A stretch of 64,000 bases of DNA from JAUMXJ01 sp041781135 (GTDB lineage: Bacteria > Bacillota > Clostridia > Peptostreptococcales > Acidaminobacteraceae). The position numbers were made by a program, and so were the translations under genes. The notes under the pieces were generated by a model. That model was given only the letters and a program-made list of their open reading frames with translations, was not told the origin of the DNA and did no database searches. Numbering within the stretch: position 1 is the first letter of the stretch; each line of letters opens with the position of its first letter. Of the stretch, positions 25,650 to 34,376 are shown one piece after another. The stretch lies in NCBI GenBank assembly GCA_041781135.1, contig JBHAZV010000027.1:62001-126000 (forward strand), read 5' to 3'.

Positions 25650-28251
25650 TTTTAAGAAGCTTGACCTCTCGCTCGTAAAAAAGCCTTCGCGATACATAGG
25701 CGGCGAAATCAACAGCGTGGTTAAGCAAAGTCCAAGGCTGCGCTTTGCTTTTGGGTTTCCGGATGTATATGAAGTCGGTATGAGCTACATGGGTCTGCAT
25801 CTGCTTTATCAGATGCTCAACTCGATTGAAGATATTGCTGTAGAGCGAGTATTTATGCCGTGGGTGGACATGATCGAACAGATGCAGCAGCGTGGCGTAG
25901 CGCTTTTTACATATGAAACCAAGACTCCCCTGTCCGAGGTGGACATTTTTGGTTTTACATTGCAGTATGAATTATCGTTTTCAAATATACTCAAAATGCT
26001 GTCGCTTTCGGGGATACCTTATTTTTCCGAAGACAGACTTGGTTCGGATTCCGCTGATTTTCCGCTTATTGTCGCCGGCGGCCCGTGTGCTGTGAATCCT
26101 GAACCGCTCGCGGAGATTGTCGATCTCTTTATGGTGGGAGAGGGCGAGGATGTTCTTCCGGAATTGCTTGAACTTTCCAGGGGGTATGATCTCAGAAGTT
26201 CGCTGGGCAAGACTGCTTTTTTGGAACGTGCTGCATATGTACAGGGCGTCTATGTGCCGCGAATGTACATACCGATTTACGATGGCGAAAGCCTTACGGG
26301 ATATACTATGCGCGACGGTTCCGAATTCAGAAAGGTAAAACGCCGCGTGGCGAGCCCATACAGATATACTAAGCAAGTAGTGCCGTTTACGGAAATAGTA
26401 CACGATCGCATAGCAATCGAAATTTTTAGAGGGTGTACGCGAGGATGCAGATTCTGTCAGGCGGGAATGATATACAGACCAATTCGCGAAAACAGCGCTG
26501 TTTCAATAGTTCGCCAAGCGGAAAAGCTGGTGCGCTCGACAGGTTATGATGAACTCTCCATAGCGAGTCTATCCACCCTCGACCACAGCGAAATAGAACC
26601 GCTTGTAGACGGATTGCTAAAACGTTTTGAGGGCGAAGGCGTGGCGGTAAGCCTGCCGTCGCTCCGTATGGATGCTGCTTCAGTAAATGTGTTAAAAAAT
26701 ATTCAAAAAGTCAAAAAGACGGGTCTCACTTTTGCTCCTGAAGCCGGCACGCAGAGATTGCGTGATGTAATAAACAAGGGAGTTACCGACGAAGATATTA
26801 CAAATACATTCCAGGATATATTTTCGCTCGGCTGGTTCAGAGTAAAGCTATATTTTATGATTGGGCTTCCGACCGAAGAGGACGAAGATATCGAAGGCAT
26901 AATTCGCGTTTCGAAGCGCGCGTGCTGGATTTTTAAGCAGGTAAGGCCGGATGATATGAAAAAACAGGTCGAGGTGACTGCAAGTGCTTCATGCTTCGTA
27001 CCGAAGCCTTTTACGCCGTTTCAGTGGCATCCGCAGTGCGGTATTGCTGAGTTTGAACGCAAGATAGGAGTGCTCAAAAACGCCAATACCGGAAAAAAAG
27101 TTACGCTCAACTATCACGCTCCGCTTGAGAGCTGGCTTGAGGGCGTGTTTGCAAGGGGAGACAGACGGCTTTCAAAGGTGCTCGCGCGTGCTGTCGAGCT
27201 CGGCTGCCAGTTTGACGGTTGGAGCGAGCATTTCCAGTTTGATCTATGGATGCAGGCATTTGCCGACTGTGGCATCGCCCCGGAATATTATAACGAGCGC
27301 GAACGAAGTGCAGATGAGTTTTTGCCGTGGGATATTATAGATGCAGGCATAAGTAAGGATTTTTTGTGGCGCGAATATCAGCGCGCAATGGGTGCGGAGG
27401 TGACAGAGGACTGTCGTTTCGGCTGTGCTGCCTGCGGTATAGGCTGCCTTAGCGCCGATGGTTTTGCTAAATTCGATTTCAGTGATGATTCAAGATTTGT
27501 GCTGAAAAACAGCAAATCGGGTGTTGCTTCGCACCGCGATTCGGATACTGAAAATTCGGAAAAGCCTGAAACAGAATGTAGTATCGACGCTAAGCAGCTC
27601 GGTAGTGAGCCGCGTTGCACCGTAAGGTTTTTGTATAGAAAATTCGGAAGTGCAGTCTATATAAGTCATTTAGAGATGACAAAGCTTTTTGAGCGTGCGC
27701 TTAAGCGCGCCGGGGTTGAGAGCTGCTACACCGAAGGATTTAATCCGACAGTGAAGCTGAATTTCGCTTCTCCGATATCTGTAGGACTCGAAAGCAGCTA
27801 CGAGGTGGCGGAGCTTGAGCTAAAAGAGCGGAGTCTGGAAAATTTTAGAAACCTCGCTTGCGAGCTGCCATGCGGAGTTGAACTGACGGCATACAAGGTT
27901 GTCGAAAAAGGTGCGCCGCTGATGTCGAGGCTTGCTTTTGCCGATTTTGAAGCCGAGTACCCCGAAGTTTGCGAAGAATCCGAAAAAATTCGTCAGAATT
28001 TTGCGGATTTCTGCGCAGCTTCAGTTATTCCTTATGAAAAACGCACCAAAAAGGGGATGAAAATCGTCAATATGCGCGATTATGTCGCAGGTGCGCAGCT
28101 GGACGGCGGTGTACTGAAATTCAGGCTTTCGGCCGGAAATGACGGCTCTGTGAATCCCGAAGCGGTCGCAAGGCAAGCGTTGGGATGCGATATAAATCCT
28201 AAGATTATGCGGACAAGGCTTTTGGACGAGAGCGGAGAAGGGCTTTACTAA
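25639..28251 (+). CDS. radical SAM protein fused to a DUF2344 domain (TIGR03960-TIGR03936 type)
   Basis: An 870-residue protein. The first about 600 residues match the TIGR03960 radical SAM family: a B12-binding-like N-terminal domain (FGFPDVYEVGMSYMGLHLLY), then C266-x3-C270-x2-C273 for the 4Fe-4S cluster. After a low-complexity linker (about 630-655), the last 215 residues match the TIGR03936/DUF2344 family (RFLYRKFGSAVYISHLEM, YTEGFNPTVKLNFA). The two are commonly separate adjacent genes next to rng-rplU-rpmA, so a fused polypeptide is notable. A role in tRNA or rRNA modification is suspected, not known. I start at ATG 25639; 25597 lies inside rodA. Confidence 0.87.
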   Translation: MNNDFKKLDLSLVKKPSRYIGGEINSVVKQSPRLRFAFGFPDVYEVGMSYMGLHLLYQMLNSIEDIAVERVFMPWVDMIEQMQQRGVALFTYETKTPLSEVDIFGFTLQYELSFSNILKMLSLSGIPYFSEDRLGSDSADFPLIVAGGPCAVNPEPLAEIVDLFMVGEGEDVLPELLELSRGYDLRSSLGKTAFLERAAYVQGVYVPRMYIPIYDGESLTGYTMRDGSEFRKVKRRVASPYRYTKQVVPFTEIVHDRIAIEIFRGCTRGCRFCQAGMIYRPIRENSAVSIVRQAEKLVRSTGYDELSIASLSTLDHSEIEPLVDGLLKRFEGEGVAVSLPSLRMDAASVNVLKNIQKVKKTGLTFAPEAGTQRLRDVINKGVTDEDITNTFQDIFSLGWFRVKLYFMIGLPTEEDEDIEGIIRVSKRACWIFKQVRPDDMKKQVEVTASASCFVPKPFTPFQWHPQCGIAEFERKIGVLKNANTGKKVTLNYHAPLESWLEGVFARGDRRLSKVLARAVELGCQFDGWSEHFQFDLWMQAFADCGIAPEYYNERERSADEFLPWDIIDAGISKDFLWREYQRAMGAEVTEDCRFGCAACGIGCLSADGFAKFDFSDDSRFVLKNSKSGVASHRDSDTENSEKPETECSIDAKQLGSEPRCTVRFLYRKFGSAVYISHLEMTKLFERALKRAGVESCYTEGFNPTVKLNFASPISVGLESSYEVAELELKERSLENFRNLACELPCGVELTAYKVVEKGAPLMSRLAFADFEAEYPEVCEESEKIRQNFADFCAASVIPYEKRTKKGMKIVNMRDYVAGAQLDGGVLKFRLSAGNDGSVNPEAVARQALGCDINPKIMRTRLLDESGEGLY

Positions 28252-28268
28252 TGTTTTAGTTTTTGGTA

Positions 28269-28317
28269 TTGACACAAGCGATACAAAGGTGCTATCATCT
28301 GGTTATCAAAACCAGAT
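28269..28317 (+). promoter_or_regulatory. promoter with palindromic operator upstream of the DUF1836 gene
   Basis: -35 TTGACA (28269-28274), an 18-base spacer and -10 TATCAT (28293-28298). A perfect inverted repeat with half-sites ATCTGGTT (28297-28304) and AACCAGAT (28310-28317) and a five-base centre covers the end of the -10 and the transcription start. This is the classical place for a repressor operator. The ribosome site overlaps its right end. Confidence 0.7.
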
Positions 28318-28329
28318 GAGGTGATGCAT

Positions 28330-28782
28330 ATGAATTTTACTCTGCCAAGGTGGCGCGAACTGCCAACTATAGAATTGTATCTCGATCAGGTTCTGCTCTT
28401 TGTCAATGAAGTGTGCGGAGTCTGCGGGGCGTGTTCAGGCGACAAAGGTTTAACTGCCTCCATGGTGAATAACTATGTCAAAAATCGGCATATTGCAAAG
28501 CCTGTCAGAAAAAAATATGACAGGGAACAGATTGCGCGGCTTATTATAATAACGCATCTCAAGAACGTATTTTCAATTCAGGATATCTGTGCGGCTTTGG
28601 AGTATTTGCGGAATGCTGCAAATGCAGAAGAAGTGTATAACTGTTTTGTCGAGTGCATGAATAGCGGCGATAAAGACGACTTTGCTTCGCGCGGCATTCC
28701 GGAAATAGTAGTGCGCTGCTGCGATACGCTAAAACTGTATTATCAATCAATGCAGCTTTTAAGAGAGGCGAGTGCGATATGA
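28330..28782 (+). CDS. DUF1836 domain protein, putative DNA-binding regulator
   Basis: A 150-residue protein of the DUF1836 family, recognised by LTASMVNNYVKNRHIAKPVRKKYDREQIARL, split here only for description, which reads as a winged-helix/MerR-like DNA-binding segment (about 40-75) followed by helices. GAGGTG lies 7 bases before ATG 28330, so I prefer it over GTG 28321 and ATG 28324. It overlaps the hemolysin III gene by ATGA. The palindrome over its own promoter suggests autoregulation. The ligand is unknown. Confidence 0.8.
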   Translation: MNFTLPRWRELPTIELYLDQVLLFVNEVCGVCGACSGDKGLTASMVNNYVKNRHIAKPVRKKYDREQIARLIIITHLKNVFSIQDICAALEYLRNAANAEEVYNCFVECMNSGDKDDFASRGIPEIVVRCCDTLKLYYQSMQLLREASAI

Positions 28783-29438
28783 CTGGGACAAAAAAGTTTT
28801 TTAAGCTGAGCGGGCAGCTCACCTTTGGTGAGGAAGTTGCTAACAGCACGATTCACGCGGTGGGAGCGGTTGCTATGCTTGTGCTGCTTCCGATAACTGC
28901 GGTCTATGCGTATGGCAGGTACGGAGCTGTTGCGGCTGTAGGTATGTCTGTATTTGTTTCAAGTCTTTTTTTGATGTTTCTGTCTTCGGGTATTTATCAC
29001 TCTATGGAATACGGTTCTAATCATAAATATGTGCTCAGGCTCGTAGATCATAGCATGATTTATGTTGCAATTGCCGGAAGTTATACTCCCGTGGCGCTTT
29101 CGCTTGTAGGTGGATGGCTCGGATACCTGATTATAGCACTTGAATGGAGCGTTACAATTTTTGGGATTTTTTACAAAATTCTCGCGCCGCGCATCAATGA
29201 AAAATTCAGCCTGATTCTTTATCTTGCAATGGGCTGGCTCGTGGTGTTGGTGGTTCCTGCAATACTTGAAAAGACGGGACCGGTTTTTTGGGTGCTGATG
29301 CTTGGTGGGGGTTTGTCATATACTGTCGGTGCGCTGTTTTATTCAAGGAAACGCCCGTACTGCCACATGATTTGGCATTTGTTTATTTTGGCGGCGTCGG
29401 TGCTTCATTATATAGGCATTGTGTTTTTTATGGTCTAA
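28779..29438 (+). CDS. hemolysin III / PAQR family membrane protein
   Basis: A 219-residue seven-helix membrane protein of the TrhA/YqfA (PAQR) family: an N-terminal GEEVANSTIHAVGAV start, SSGIYHSMEYGSN with conserved Ser and His, VDHSMIYVAIAGSYTPVAL, and a C-terminal HMIWHLFILAASVLHY with the histidine pair. These residues form a metal site in the family, and a role in membrane lipid homeostasis has been proposed. It is coupled to the DUF1836 regulator by a 4-base overlap. Confidence 0.92.
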   Translation: MTGTKKFFKLSGQLTFGEEVANSTIHAVGAVAMLVLLPITAVYAYGRYGAVAAVGMSVFVSSLFLMFLSSGIYHSMEYGSNHKYVLRLVDHSMIYVAIAGSYTPVALSLVGGWLGYLIIALEWSVTIFGIFYKILAPRINEKFSLILYLAMGWLVVLVVPAILEKTGPVFWVLMLGGGLSYTVGALFYSRKRPYCHMIWHLFILAASVLHYIGIVFFMV

Positions 29439-29444
29439 AAGTGG

Positions 29445-29450
29445 TATAAT
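29445..29450 (+). promoter_or_regulatory. -10 element directly upstream of the serine hydrolase gene
   Basis: A consensus TATAAT with a weak TGTTTT at the -35 position (29422-29427, 17-base spacer). It ends only 8 bases before ATG 29459, so the mRNA would be essentially leaderless, and no Shine-Dalgarno sequence is seen. Confidence 0.5.
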
Positions 29451-29458
29451 CGTGGCGT

Positions 29459-30556
29459 ATGACTGATAGACGCCTTATAATACTTGTTGTTGTGCGATTT
29501 CTGCTGTTGGCTGTAATCGTGTGTGCCGTTACCTGGTGTTTTATTTCGCTTTTTATGAAAAAGAGCGCAGTAGCTTATCTCTCTACAGAAGTTGCTTCCG
29601 CGGTTGATTCAAGTGCGGATGCGGAAAACAGCAGACCTGTTGAGCTGAATGACGCCGAATTTGCTGCAAAGGTTCAGGCAGAAGTTCAAAATGAAGCCGA
29701 AGGGTTCAGCAGTTATTTTTTATTTGAGCACGGCGCATGTACGGATGATTACTCGGAGCGGCTGTCCGATATTTCAAAATATATAGACTCAGGCTACCTG
29801 AAATCTTTAAGCAGCGGCATACAGCGTATTGGCGTCAGCGCTGTCGAACTTCGCAACGGAGTGGAATTCGGTGAGAACCGGCACGATTATTTTTTGGCCG
29901 CAAGCACGACTAAATTTACAATTGCAATGCTGGCGTGCGACTATGTCGAAGAGGGCATAATCGGTTTTGACGACCTCGTTTTTTATGCAGAAAAATATGA
30001 TTATGAGGACGGCAGCGGAGTACTTGTCGGAAATATAATAGAAGGTCAGAGCCTTTCTGTCGCAGAGCTTATTGACCTCGCTATTAAAGACAGCGACAAC
30101 ATTGCACTCAATATGCTGGCTCGGAAGCTTGTTCTGAGCGAGGGGGCTGAGCGTTATGTCGAAGGTTTTGTAAGGATACTCGGACGTTATGACGAGCAGA
30201 ATATATATACTCCGCATGAGCTTATGCGTTCGGCGGTTTATTATTTCGAAAATTATCCAATAAAAAAAAGCTATTCTGTAATCTCTGCCTCTTTGGAGGT
30301 TACCAAGATGAACGATTTTGTAACCGCGCTGCTGCCGGAGGGGAGCTATGTACATAAATTCGGAGTTGTGTACGGAGATAAAAGCTATTCGTGCGATGTC
30401 GGCATAATTCGGGGCGAAAATCCCATAGCATTCGGGGTTATGTCCGAGTGGACTGGTGAGCCGCCGTATGCCGCGCTGAATGACCTCGGAGAGACGCTGC
30501 TGTCTGTCGTGCTCGGCGGTTCGACCGGCAATTTGTTTTTAGAGGGATTAGATTGA
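29459..30556 (+). CDS. membrane-anchored serine hydrolase, beta-lactamase/PBP fold
   Basis: A 365-residue protein with an N-terminal transmembrane anchor (about 7-33), a linker, and a class A beta-lactamase-like domain: S149-T-T-K152 (SxxK nucleophile), S212-D-N214 (SxN) and K300-F-G302 at the place of the KTG triad. It is probably extracytoplasmic and could be a D,D-carboxypeptidase-like or beta-lactamase-related hydrolase. The KFG variant makes true beta-lactamase activity uncertain. It stands alone with its own promoter and is followed 15 bases later by a TSUP permease. Confidence 0.8.
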   Translation: MTDRRLIILVVVRFLLLAVIVCAVTWCFISLFMKKSAVAYLSTEVASAVDSSADAENSRPVELNDAEFAAKVQAEVQNEAEGFSSYFLFEHGACTDDYSERLSDISKYIDSGYLKSLSSGIQRIGVSAVELRNGVEFGENRHDYFLAASTTKFTIAMLACDYVEEGIIGFDDLVFYAEKYDYEDGSGVLVGNIIEGQSLSVAELIDLAIKDSDNIALNMLARKLVLSEGAERYVEGFVRILGRYDEQNIYTPHELMRSAVYYFENYPIKKSYSVISASLEVTKMNDFVTALLPEGSYVHKFGVVYGDKSYSCDVGIIRGENPIAFGVMSEWTGEPPYAALNDLGETLLSVVLGGSTGNLFLEGLD

Positions 30557-30571
30557 TTCTGTGGAGGATGT

Positions 30572-31336
30572 ATGACTGAGATAGGAATCGTGCATTTTTT
30601 GATAATTTGTCCCCTGGTTTTTTTGGCGGGAGTCGTGGACGCCGTTGCGGGCGGCGGAGGGCTTATTTCGCTCCCGGCGTACCTGATATCCGGGCTTCCC
30701 GTTCACAATGCCATCGCTACGAATAAGACTGCTGCGGCGATGGGAACTGCGCTGACTACATACAGATATGTTCGCAGGGGATATGTGCCGATTAAGCTCG
30801 GATTGGTATGCCTTGCGTTCGGGCTTGCAGGTTCGACGATCGGCGCAAGAATCGCGCTTATGATAAGCGACGGCACATTCAAGATAATTATGCTGGTGGT
30901 TATTCCTGCCACGGCGGTTTACCTGCTCACAAGAGGGGATTTTGCAAAAGACAGGGAGCCTCGCAAGGAATCTCATCAGATATTTATGTGTATACCTATA
31001 GCTTTTGGACTCGGGATTTACGACGGATTTTATGGCCCTGGAATGGGAACTTTTCTGATGATAGCTCTCACGAGCTGGGTGCATCTCAATATACAAAAAG
31101 CCAATGGTATTTGTAAGGTCATAAATATGTCCACTAATTTTGCGGCTCTCGTCGTATACCTGCTTAGCGGAAAGGTTATACTTTTTCTTGGCGTGATTGC
31201 AGGATTGTTCAGTATAGCCGGAAATTACATAGGCGCAAGGTATTTTGAAAGCGGGAATACTAAATTCATAAAGCCGCTGATGATTGCGGTGCTCGCGATA
31301 TTTTTTGTCAAGCTGCTGTTTGAGGTATTGTCATAG
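30572..31336 (+). CDS. TSUP family (TauE/SafE) membrane permease
   Basis: A 254-residue membrane protein with about eight helices and the family motifs VVDAVAGGGGLISLPA near the N terminus, ATNKTAAAMGTALTTYRY, and the repeat-2 GIYDGFYGPGMGTF. TSUP proteins export or import small sulfur or organic anions such as sulfite or sulfoacetate, but the substrate here is unknown. GGAGG precedes ATG 30572. It may be cotranscribed with the nitrilase-like gene 20 bases downstream. Confidence 0.88.
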   Translation: MTEIGIVHFLIICPLVFLAGVVDAVAGGGGLISLPAYLISGLPVHNAIATNKTAAAMGTALTTYRYVRRGYVPIKLGLVCLAFGLAGSTIGARIALMISDGTFKIIMLVVIPATAVYLLTRGDFAKDREPRKESHQIFMCIPIAFGLGIYDGFYGPGMGTFLMIALTSWVHLNIQKANGICKVINMSTNFAALVVYLLSGKVILFLGVIAGLFSIAGNYIGARYFESGNTKFIKPLMIAVLAIFFVKLLFEVLS

Positions 31337-31356
31337 GAGGAATACAGGAGATTTAT

Positions 31357-32172
31357 ATGAATGAGAAGATGAAAATCGGTATAGTGCAGCTGCTTACCGG
31401 AAAGAATAAAATTGAAAATATGGAAAAAGCTGCTGCGCTTGTGGGAGAAGCATCGGCAAGGGGCGCAGAGATAGTCTGTCTGCCGGAAATGTTCGCTTGT
31501 CCAATGGTTCACAGGTATTACAGAGAATTTGCCGAAAAAAAAGGCGGCTACATGTATGAATCACTTCGGAAGATTGCTTCGGACAACAAAGTATATCTTA
31601 TTGGAGGTACTGTTCCTGAGCTTTCTGACGACAAGGCTGGCGTGAAGATTTTTAATACCAGCTGGACTTTTGCGCCTGACGGAAGCGAGATATACGAGTA
31701 CAAAAAGAGGAGGCTGTTCGATATTTCGCTCCGAGACGGAAGAGAGTTTATGGAATCCCGCACTTTTGCGAGCGGTTCAACAGCTCCTTCGTCGTTTTCA
31801 GTCGGCGACAAAAAAATAGGTCTTGCAATATGTTTCGAGCTGAGGTTTGCGGAGGATTTTTACGAAATTGAGCGCTCGGGCGCAAGCGTGGCGTTTGTGC
31901 CTGCTAATTTCAGCATTCCTACCGGTACAGTGCATTGGGAGCTGCTGTTTAGGGCGAGGGCTCTCGACAACCAGTTTTATGTCGTGGGAGTTTCCAGCGC
32001 ACGCGATCCTGAGTCAAAGTTTATGTCTTATGGGCATTCGATAGTCGCAGACCCGTGGGGAGAAGTGCTTTGGCAGGCGGGTGAGGGCGAGTGCGTACAT
32101 GTTATGGAAATAGATCTCCGTGAGGTTGAAAACAGGCGCGCCGAGCTTCCGGTAGTATGTGCAAGAAATTAG
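31357..32172 (+). CDS. carbon-nitrogen hydrolase (nitrilase superfamily amidase)
   Basis: A 271-residue enzyme with the nitrilase-fold catalytic triad visible as E44 (VCLPEMF), K117 (YKKRRLFDI) and C159 (LAICFELRF). It resembles omega-amidase/Nit2-type enzymes that hydrolyse alpha-ketoglutaramate, alpha-ketosuccinamate or other amides, but the specific substrate cannot be read from the sequence. ATG 31357 follows GGAGG at a longer than ideal distance. ATG 31369 is a possible internal start. Confidence 0.88.
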   Translation: MNEKMKIGIVQLLTGKNKIENMEKAAALVGEASARGAEIVCLPEMFACPMVHRYYREFAEKKGGYMYESLRKIASDNKVYLIGGTVPELSDDKAGVKIFNTSWTFAPDGSEIYEYKKRRLFDISLRDGREFMESRTFASGSTAPSSFSVGDKKIGLAICFELRFAEDFYEIERSGASVAFVPANFSIPTGTVHWELLFRARALDNQFYVVGVSSARDPESKFMSYGHSIVADPWGEVLWQAGEGECVHVMEIDLREVENRRAELPVVCARN

Positions 32173-32183
32173 GGAGGATGAGA

Positions 32184-33947
32184 TTGGAAAAACAAAATGC
32201 GAGCGGAACTAAAAGCGGAACTAAAAATAGAGGACAAAAGAGCATAACGTACTTGCAGTTAATGCGGCAATTCTATCTGAAAAATCGCGCCACTCTCGCT
32301 TTTGCGCTGATTTCTTCGTTGATTGGCGCGTTTATAGGTGTAGTTATTTCGTGGTTTTTGCAGCAAACTCTCGACACCATGCAGGGCGTAAAAGGCGCAA
32401 TCGATATAGCGATGCTGACATATATCGCAATAGGCATAGTTTTATTTGCGGCGTTTATATACTTAATAGACATTTTTACGATGCCTCATTATATCCGAAA
32501 GGCGCTGCTTCAATACAAGGCTCTTGCGTTTAAGAAGCTTACTGAAAAAAACATAGCCGCTTTCAGCGATGAGAATATTTCCAAGTATCTCTCGGCTCTG
32601 ACAAATGATATGAATACCATAGAAACCGAATATCTGAATTCGCATGTAAATCTGCTGATGCATTCGGTTTCTTTTGTCGCGTCTTTTGCAATGATGCTTA
32701 TTTATTCTCCGCTTTTGACTTTGGTGGCGCTTGTTCTTACATTTTTTCCTATACTCGCTTCGGTGCTCGTCGGCGGCAGGCTCGCTGCAGCAGAAAAGCG
32801 CGTGTCACAGAGCAATGCGGATTTTACGTCAGTGCTTAAAGACTGCCTTAATGGCTTTAAGGTCGTAAAAAGCTTTAAGGCTGAAAAAGAAGTTGCAGAT
32901 CTTGTCGATAGAAGTAATATGGAGCTGGAACAGTCAAAATTTGATCGCCGCAGAATACGCATCTGGGTCAATTTGATATCGCAGACAGCGGGGATTGTCG
33001 CGCAGTTTGGAGTTTTTCTTGCAGGAGCCTACCTTGCGCTTTCCGGACATGCAATAACTGCCGGAACTGTTGTGGCATTTGTAAATTTAATGAATTTTGT
33101 TATACAGCCCATTAATCAGCTGCCAAGCATATTTGCCGGCAGAAAGGCAGCTTTGGCGTTAGTTGCAAAGCTTGCGGACGCGCTTGACAGCAATGTAGAA
33201 GCAAGCGGAACTACCGAAATCGCGCGGCTCGAACGCGAAATAGACCTGAAAAATGTTTCTTTTGCCTATGAGGATGGAAAAAATGTCTTGAAGGGGGTAG
33301 ATATTTGCTTTTTGGCGGGAAAGAGTTACGCGATAGTCGGCGGCTCCGGCAGCGGCAAGAGTACGCTCCTAAATCTCCTGATAGGCTCGCATTCTGATTA
33401 TGAAGGCGCAATCACTTTTGACGGCGTCGATTTAAGGGATATAAGCACGGACTCGCTTTTTGGACTGGTCTCTACGATTCAACAGGATGTTTTTGTATTT
33501 GATGCCACTATCGAAGATAATATTACGATGTTTAAGGATTTTTCAAGTGAAGAAATCGCTTCCGCCGTCGATAAAGCAAAGCTGCGCGAACTTATAAACG
33601 AACGCGGGCAGGGGTATCTCTGCGGAGAGAACGGCAATGGTTTATCCGGCGGCGAAAAGCAGCGTATAGCAATCGCTCGAAGTCTTATAAAAAAATCATC
33701 TGTGCTTTTGGCGGACGAGGCCACTTCCTCGCTCGATGCGCAGACTGCAAGTCAGGTGGTACAGGTCTTGCAGGGCTTGGAGGGAATGACCCGCATAATT
33801 ATAACCCATGCGCTGGATAAGCAGCTTTTGCGTGGCTACGATGAGATAGTCACTATGAAAGACGGCAGAATAGTAGAGAAGGGAACATTCGATGAACTTT
33901 ACGAAAGCAAGGGATACTTTTACGCGCTGTATACGGTGTCACAATAA
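32184..33947 (+). CDS. ABC transporter half-exporter (membrane domain fused to ATPase)
   Basis: A 587-residue type IV exporter half: six transmembrane helices (about 25-310), then an ATPase with Walker A VGGSGSGKSTLL, signature LSGGEKQRIAIARS and Walker B VLLADEATSSLD. I prefer TTG 32184, which has AGGGAGG at 32171-32177 at the right distance. ATG 32178 is too close to it and ATG 32157 lies inside the amidase gene. A second half-exporter of similar type lies at 47370 beyond the mobile element. The two may have been neighbours before the insertion. The substrate is unknown. Confidence 0.9.
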   Translation: MEKQNASGTKSGTKNRGQKSITYLQLMRQFYLKNRATLAFALISSLIGAFIGVVISWFLQQTLDTMQGVKGAIDIAMLTYIAIGIVLFAAFIYLIDIFTMPHYIRKALLQYKALAFKKLTEKNIAAFSDENISKYLSALTNDMNTIETEYLNSHVNLLMHSVSFVASFAMMLIYSPLLTLVALVLTFFPILASVLVGGRLAAAEKRVSQSNADFTSVLKDCLNGFKVVKSFKAEKEVADLVDRSNMELEQSKFDRRRIRIWVNLISQTAGIVAQFGVFLAGAYLALSGHAITAGTVVAFVNLMNFVIQPINQLPSIFAGRKAALALVAKLADALDSNVEASGTTEIARLEREIDLKNVSFAYEDGKNVLKGVDICFLAGKSYAIVGGSGSGKSTLLNLLIGSHSDYEGAITFDGVDLRDISTDSLFGLVSTIQQDVFVFDATIEDNITMFKDFSSEEIASAVDKAKLRELINERGQGYLCGENGNGLSGGEKQRIAIARSLIKKSSVLLADEATSSLDAQTASQVVQVLQGLEGMTRIIITHALDKQLLRGYDEIVTMKDGRIVEKGTFDELYESKGYFYALYTVSQ

Positions 33948-33976
33948 AGCCCTTGTGTTTTCGATGTTTGTGTGCG

Positions 33977-34005
33977 ATTTCAAAAAAAACGGTTTTTTTT
34001 GAAAT
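33977..34005. terminator. A/T-rich palindromic terminator between ABC exporter and tRNA-Leu
   Basis: ATTTC plus eight A and a C (33977-33990) face GG plus eight T and GAAAT (33991-34005): a near-perfect 29-bp palindrome with U-runs in both directions. It is a probable terminator for the ABC gene, ending just before the tRNA promoter. Confidence 0.55.
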
Positions 34006-34012
34006 TTGAGTA

Positions 34013-34041
34013 TTGACAAAGATAAAGCCTCGTTATAAAAT
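34013..34041 (+). promoter_or_regulatory. sigma-A promoter of tRNA-Leu
   Basis: -35 TTGACA (34013-34018), 17-base spacer, -10 TAAAAT (34036-34041), 39 bases before the mature tRNA end. Confidence 0.7.
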
Positions 34042-34080
34042 TATGGAGTGCTCGCGGCAGGATGTGAGCGCTTCATATAG

Positions 34081-34166
34081 GCGGATGTGGCGAAATTGGT
34101 AGACGCACTATCTTGAGGGGGTAGCGAGCTACGCTCATATGGGTTCAAGTCCCGTCATCCGCACCA
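34081..34166 (+). tRNA. tRNA-Leu (anticodon GAG)
   Basis: An 86-base class II tRNA. The acceptor stem GCGGATG pairs with CATCCGC, the D-loop carries TTGGTAGA, the anticodon stem CTATC/GGTAG encloses TTGAGGG with GAG at 34115-34117, a long variable arm follows, and the T-arm is GGGTTCAAGTCCC. CCA is encoded. It reads CUC/CUU leucine codons. A mobile element begins shortly downstream, but its recombinase is a serine type and the tRNA 3' end is not visibly duplicated at the other end. Confidence 0.95.
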
Positions 34167-34175
34167 AACCAATAT

Positions 34176-34220
34176 AATCCGAACCCGTTTCCGATAGGAG
34201 ATGGATTCGGATTTATTGTT
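34176..34220 (+). terminator. terminator of tRNA-Leu
   Basis: AATCCGAA (34176-34183) pairs with TTCGGATT (34206-34213), followed by TATTGTTTT. Confidence 0.65.
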
Positions 34221-34324
34221 TTCTTTGACCGTTTTGAGGACACCCATTTTAGAAATGGCGCCGTCAAGCAACCAACCTCAAAACCGCGAGGGCCAAGAAA
34301 GAAGGTATGAGCGTGAACAAAAAG

Positions 34325-34356
34325 AGATGGGAGTATCTTTCACGATACTCCCATCT
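34325..34356 (-). terminator. strong terminator of the RES/sce7725/sce7726 operon
   Basis: A perfect 13-bp stem, AGATGGGAGTATC (34325-34337) with GATACTCCCATCT (34344-34356), and a six-base loop. Read on the minus strand it is followed by CTCTTTTTG. It lies 20 bases after the stop of the RES gene. Confidence 0.8.
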
Positions 34357-34376
34357 TTGCGAATGCTGAATCGACT

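Noticed and set aside
30572..32172. TSUP permease plus amidase as a dedicated uptake-degradation pathway
   Set aside because: Both substrates are unknown and gene adjacency alone does not support a pathway.
34081..34166. tRNA-Leu 3' end as the attachment site of the element
   Set aside because: No copy of the tRNA 3' end is seen near 47223-47369, the integrase is a serine type rather than the tyrosine type that usually uses tRNAs, and the tRNA keeps its own terminator.
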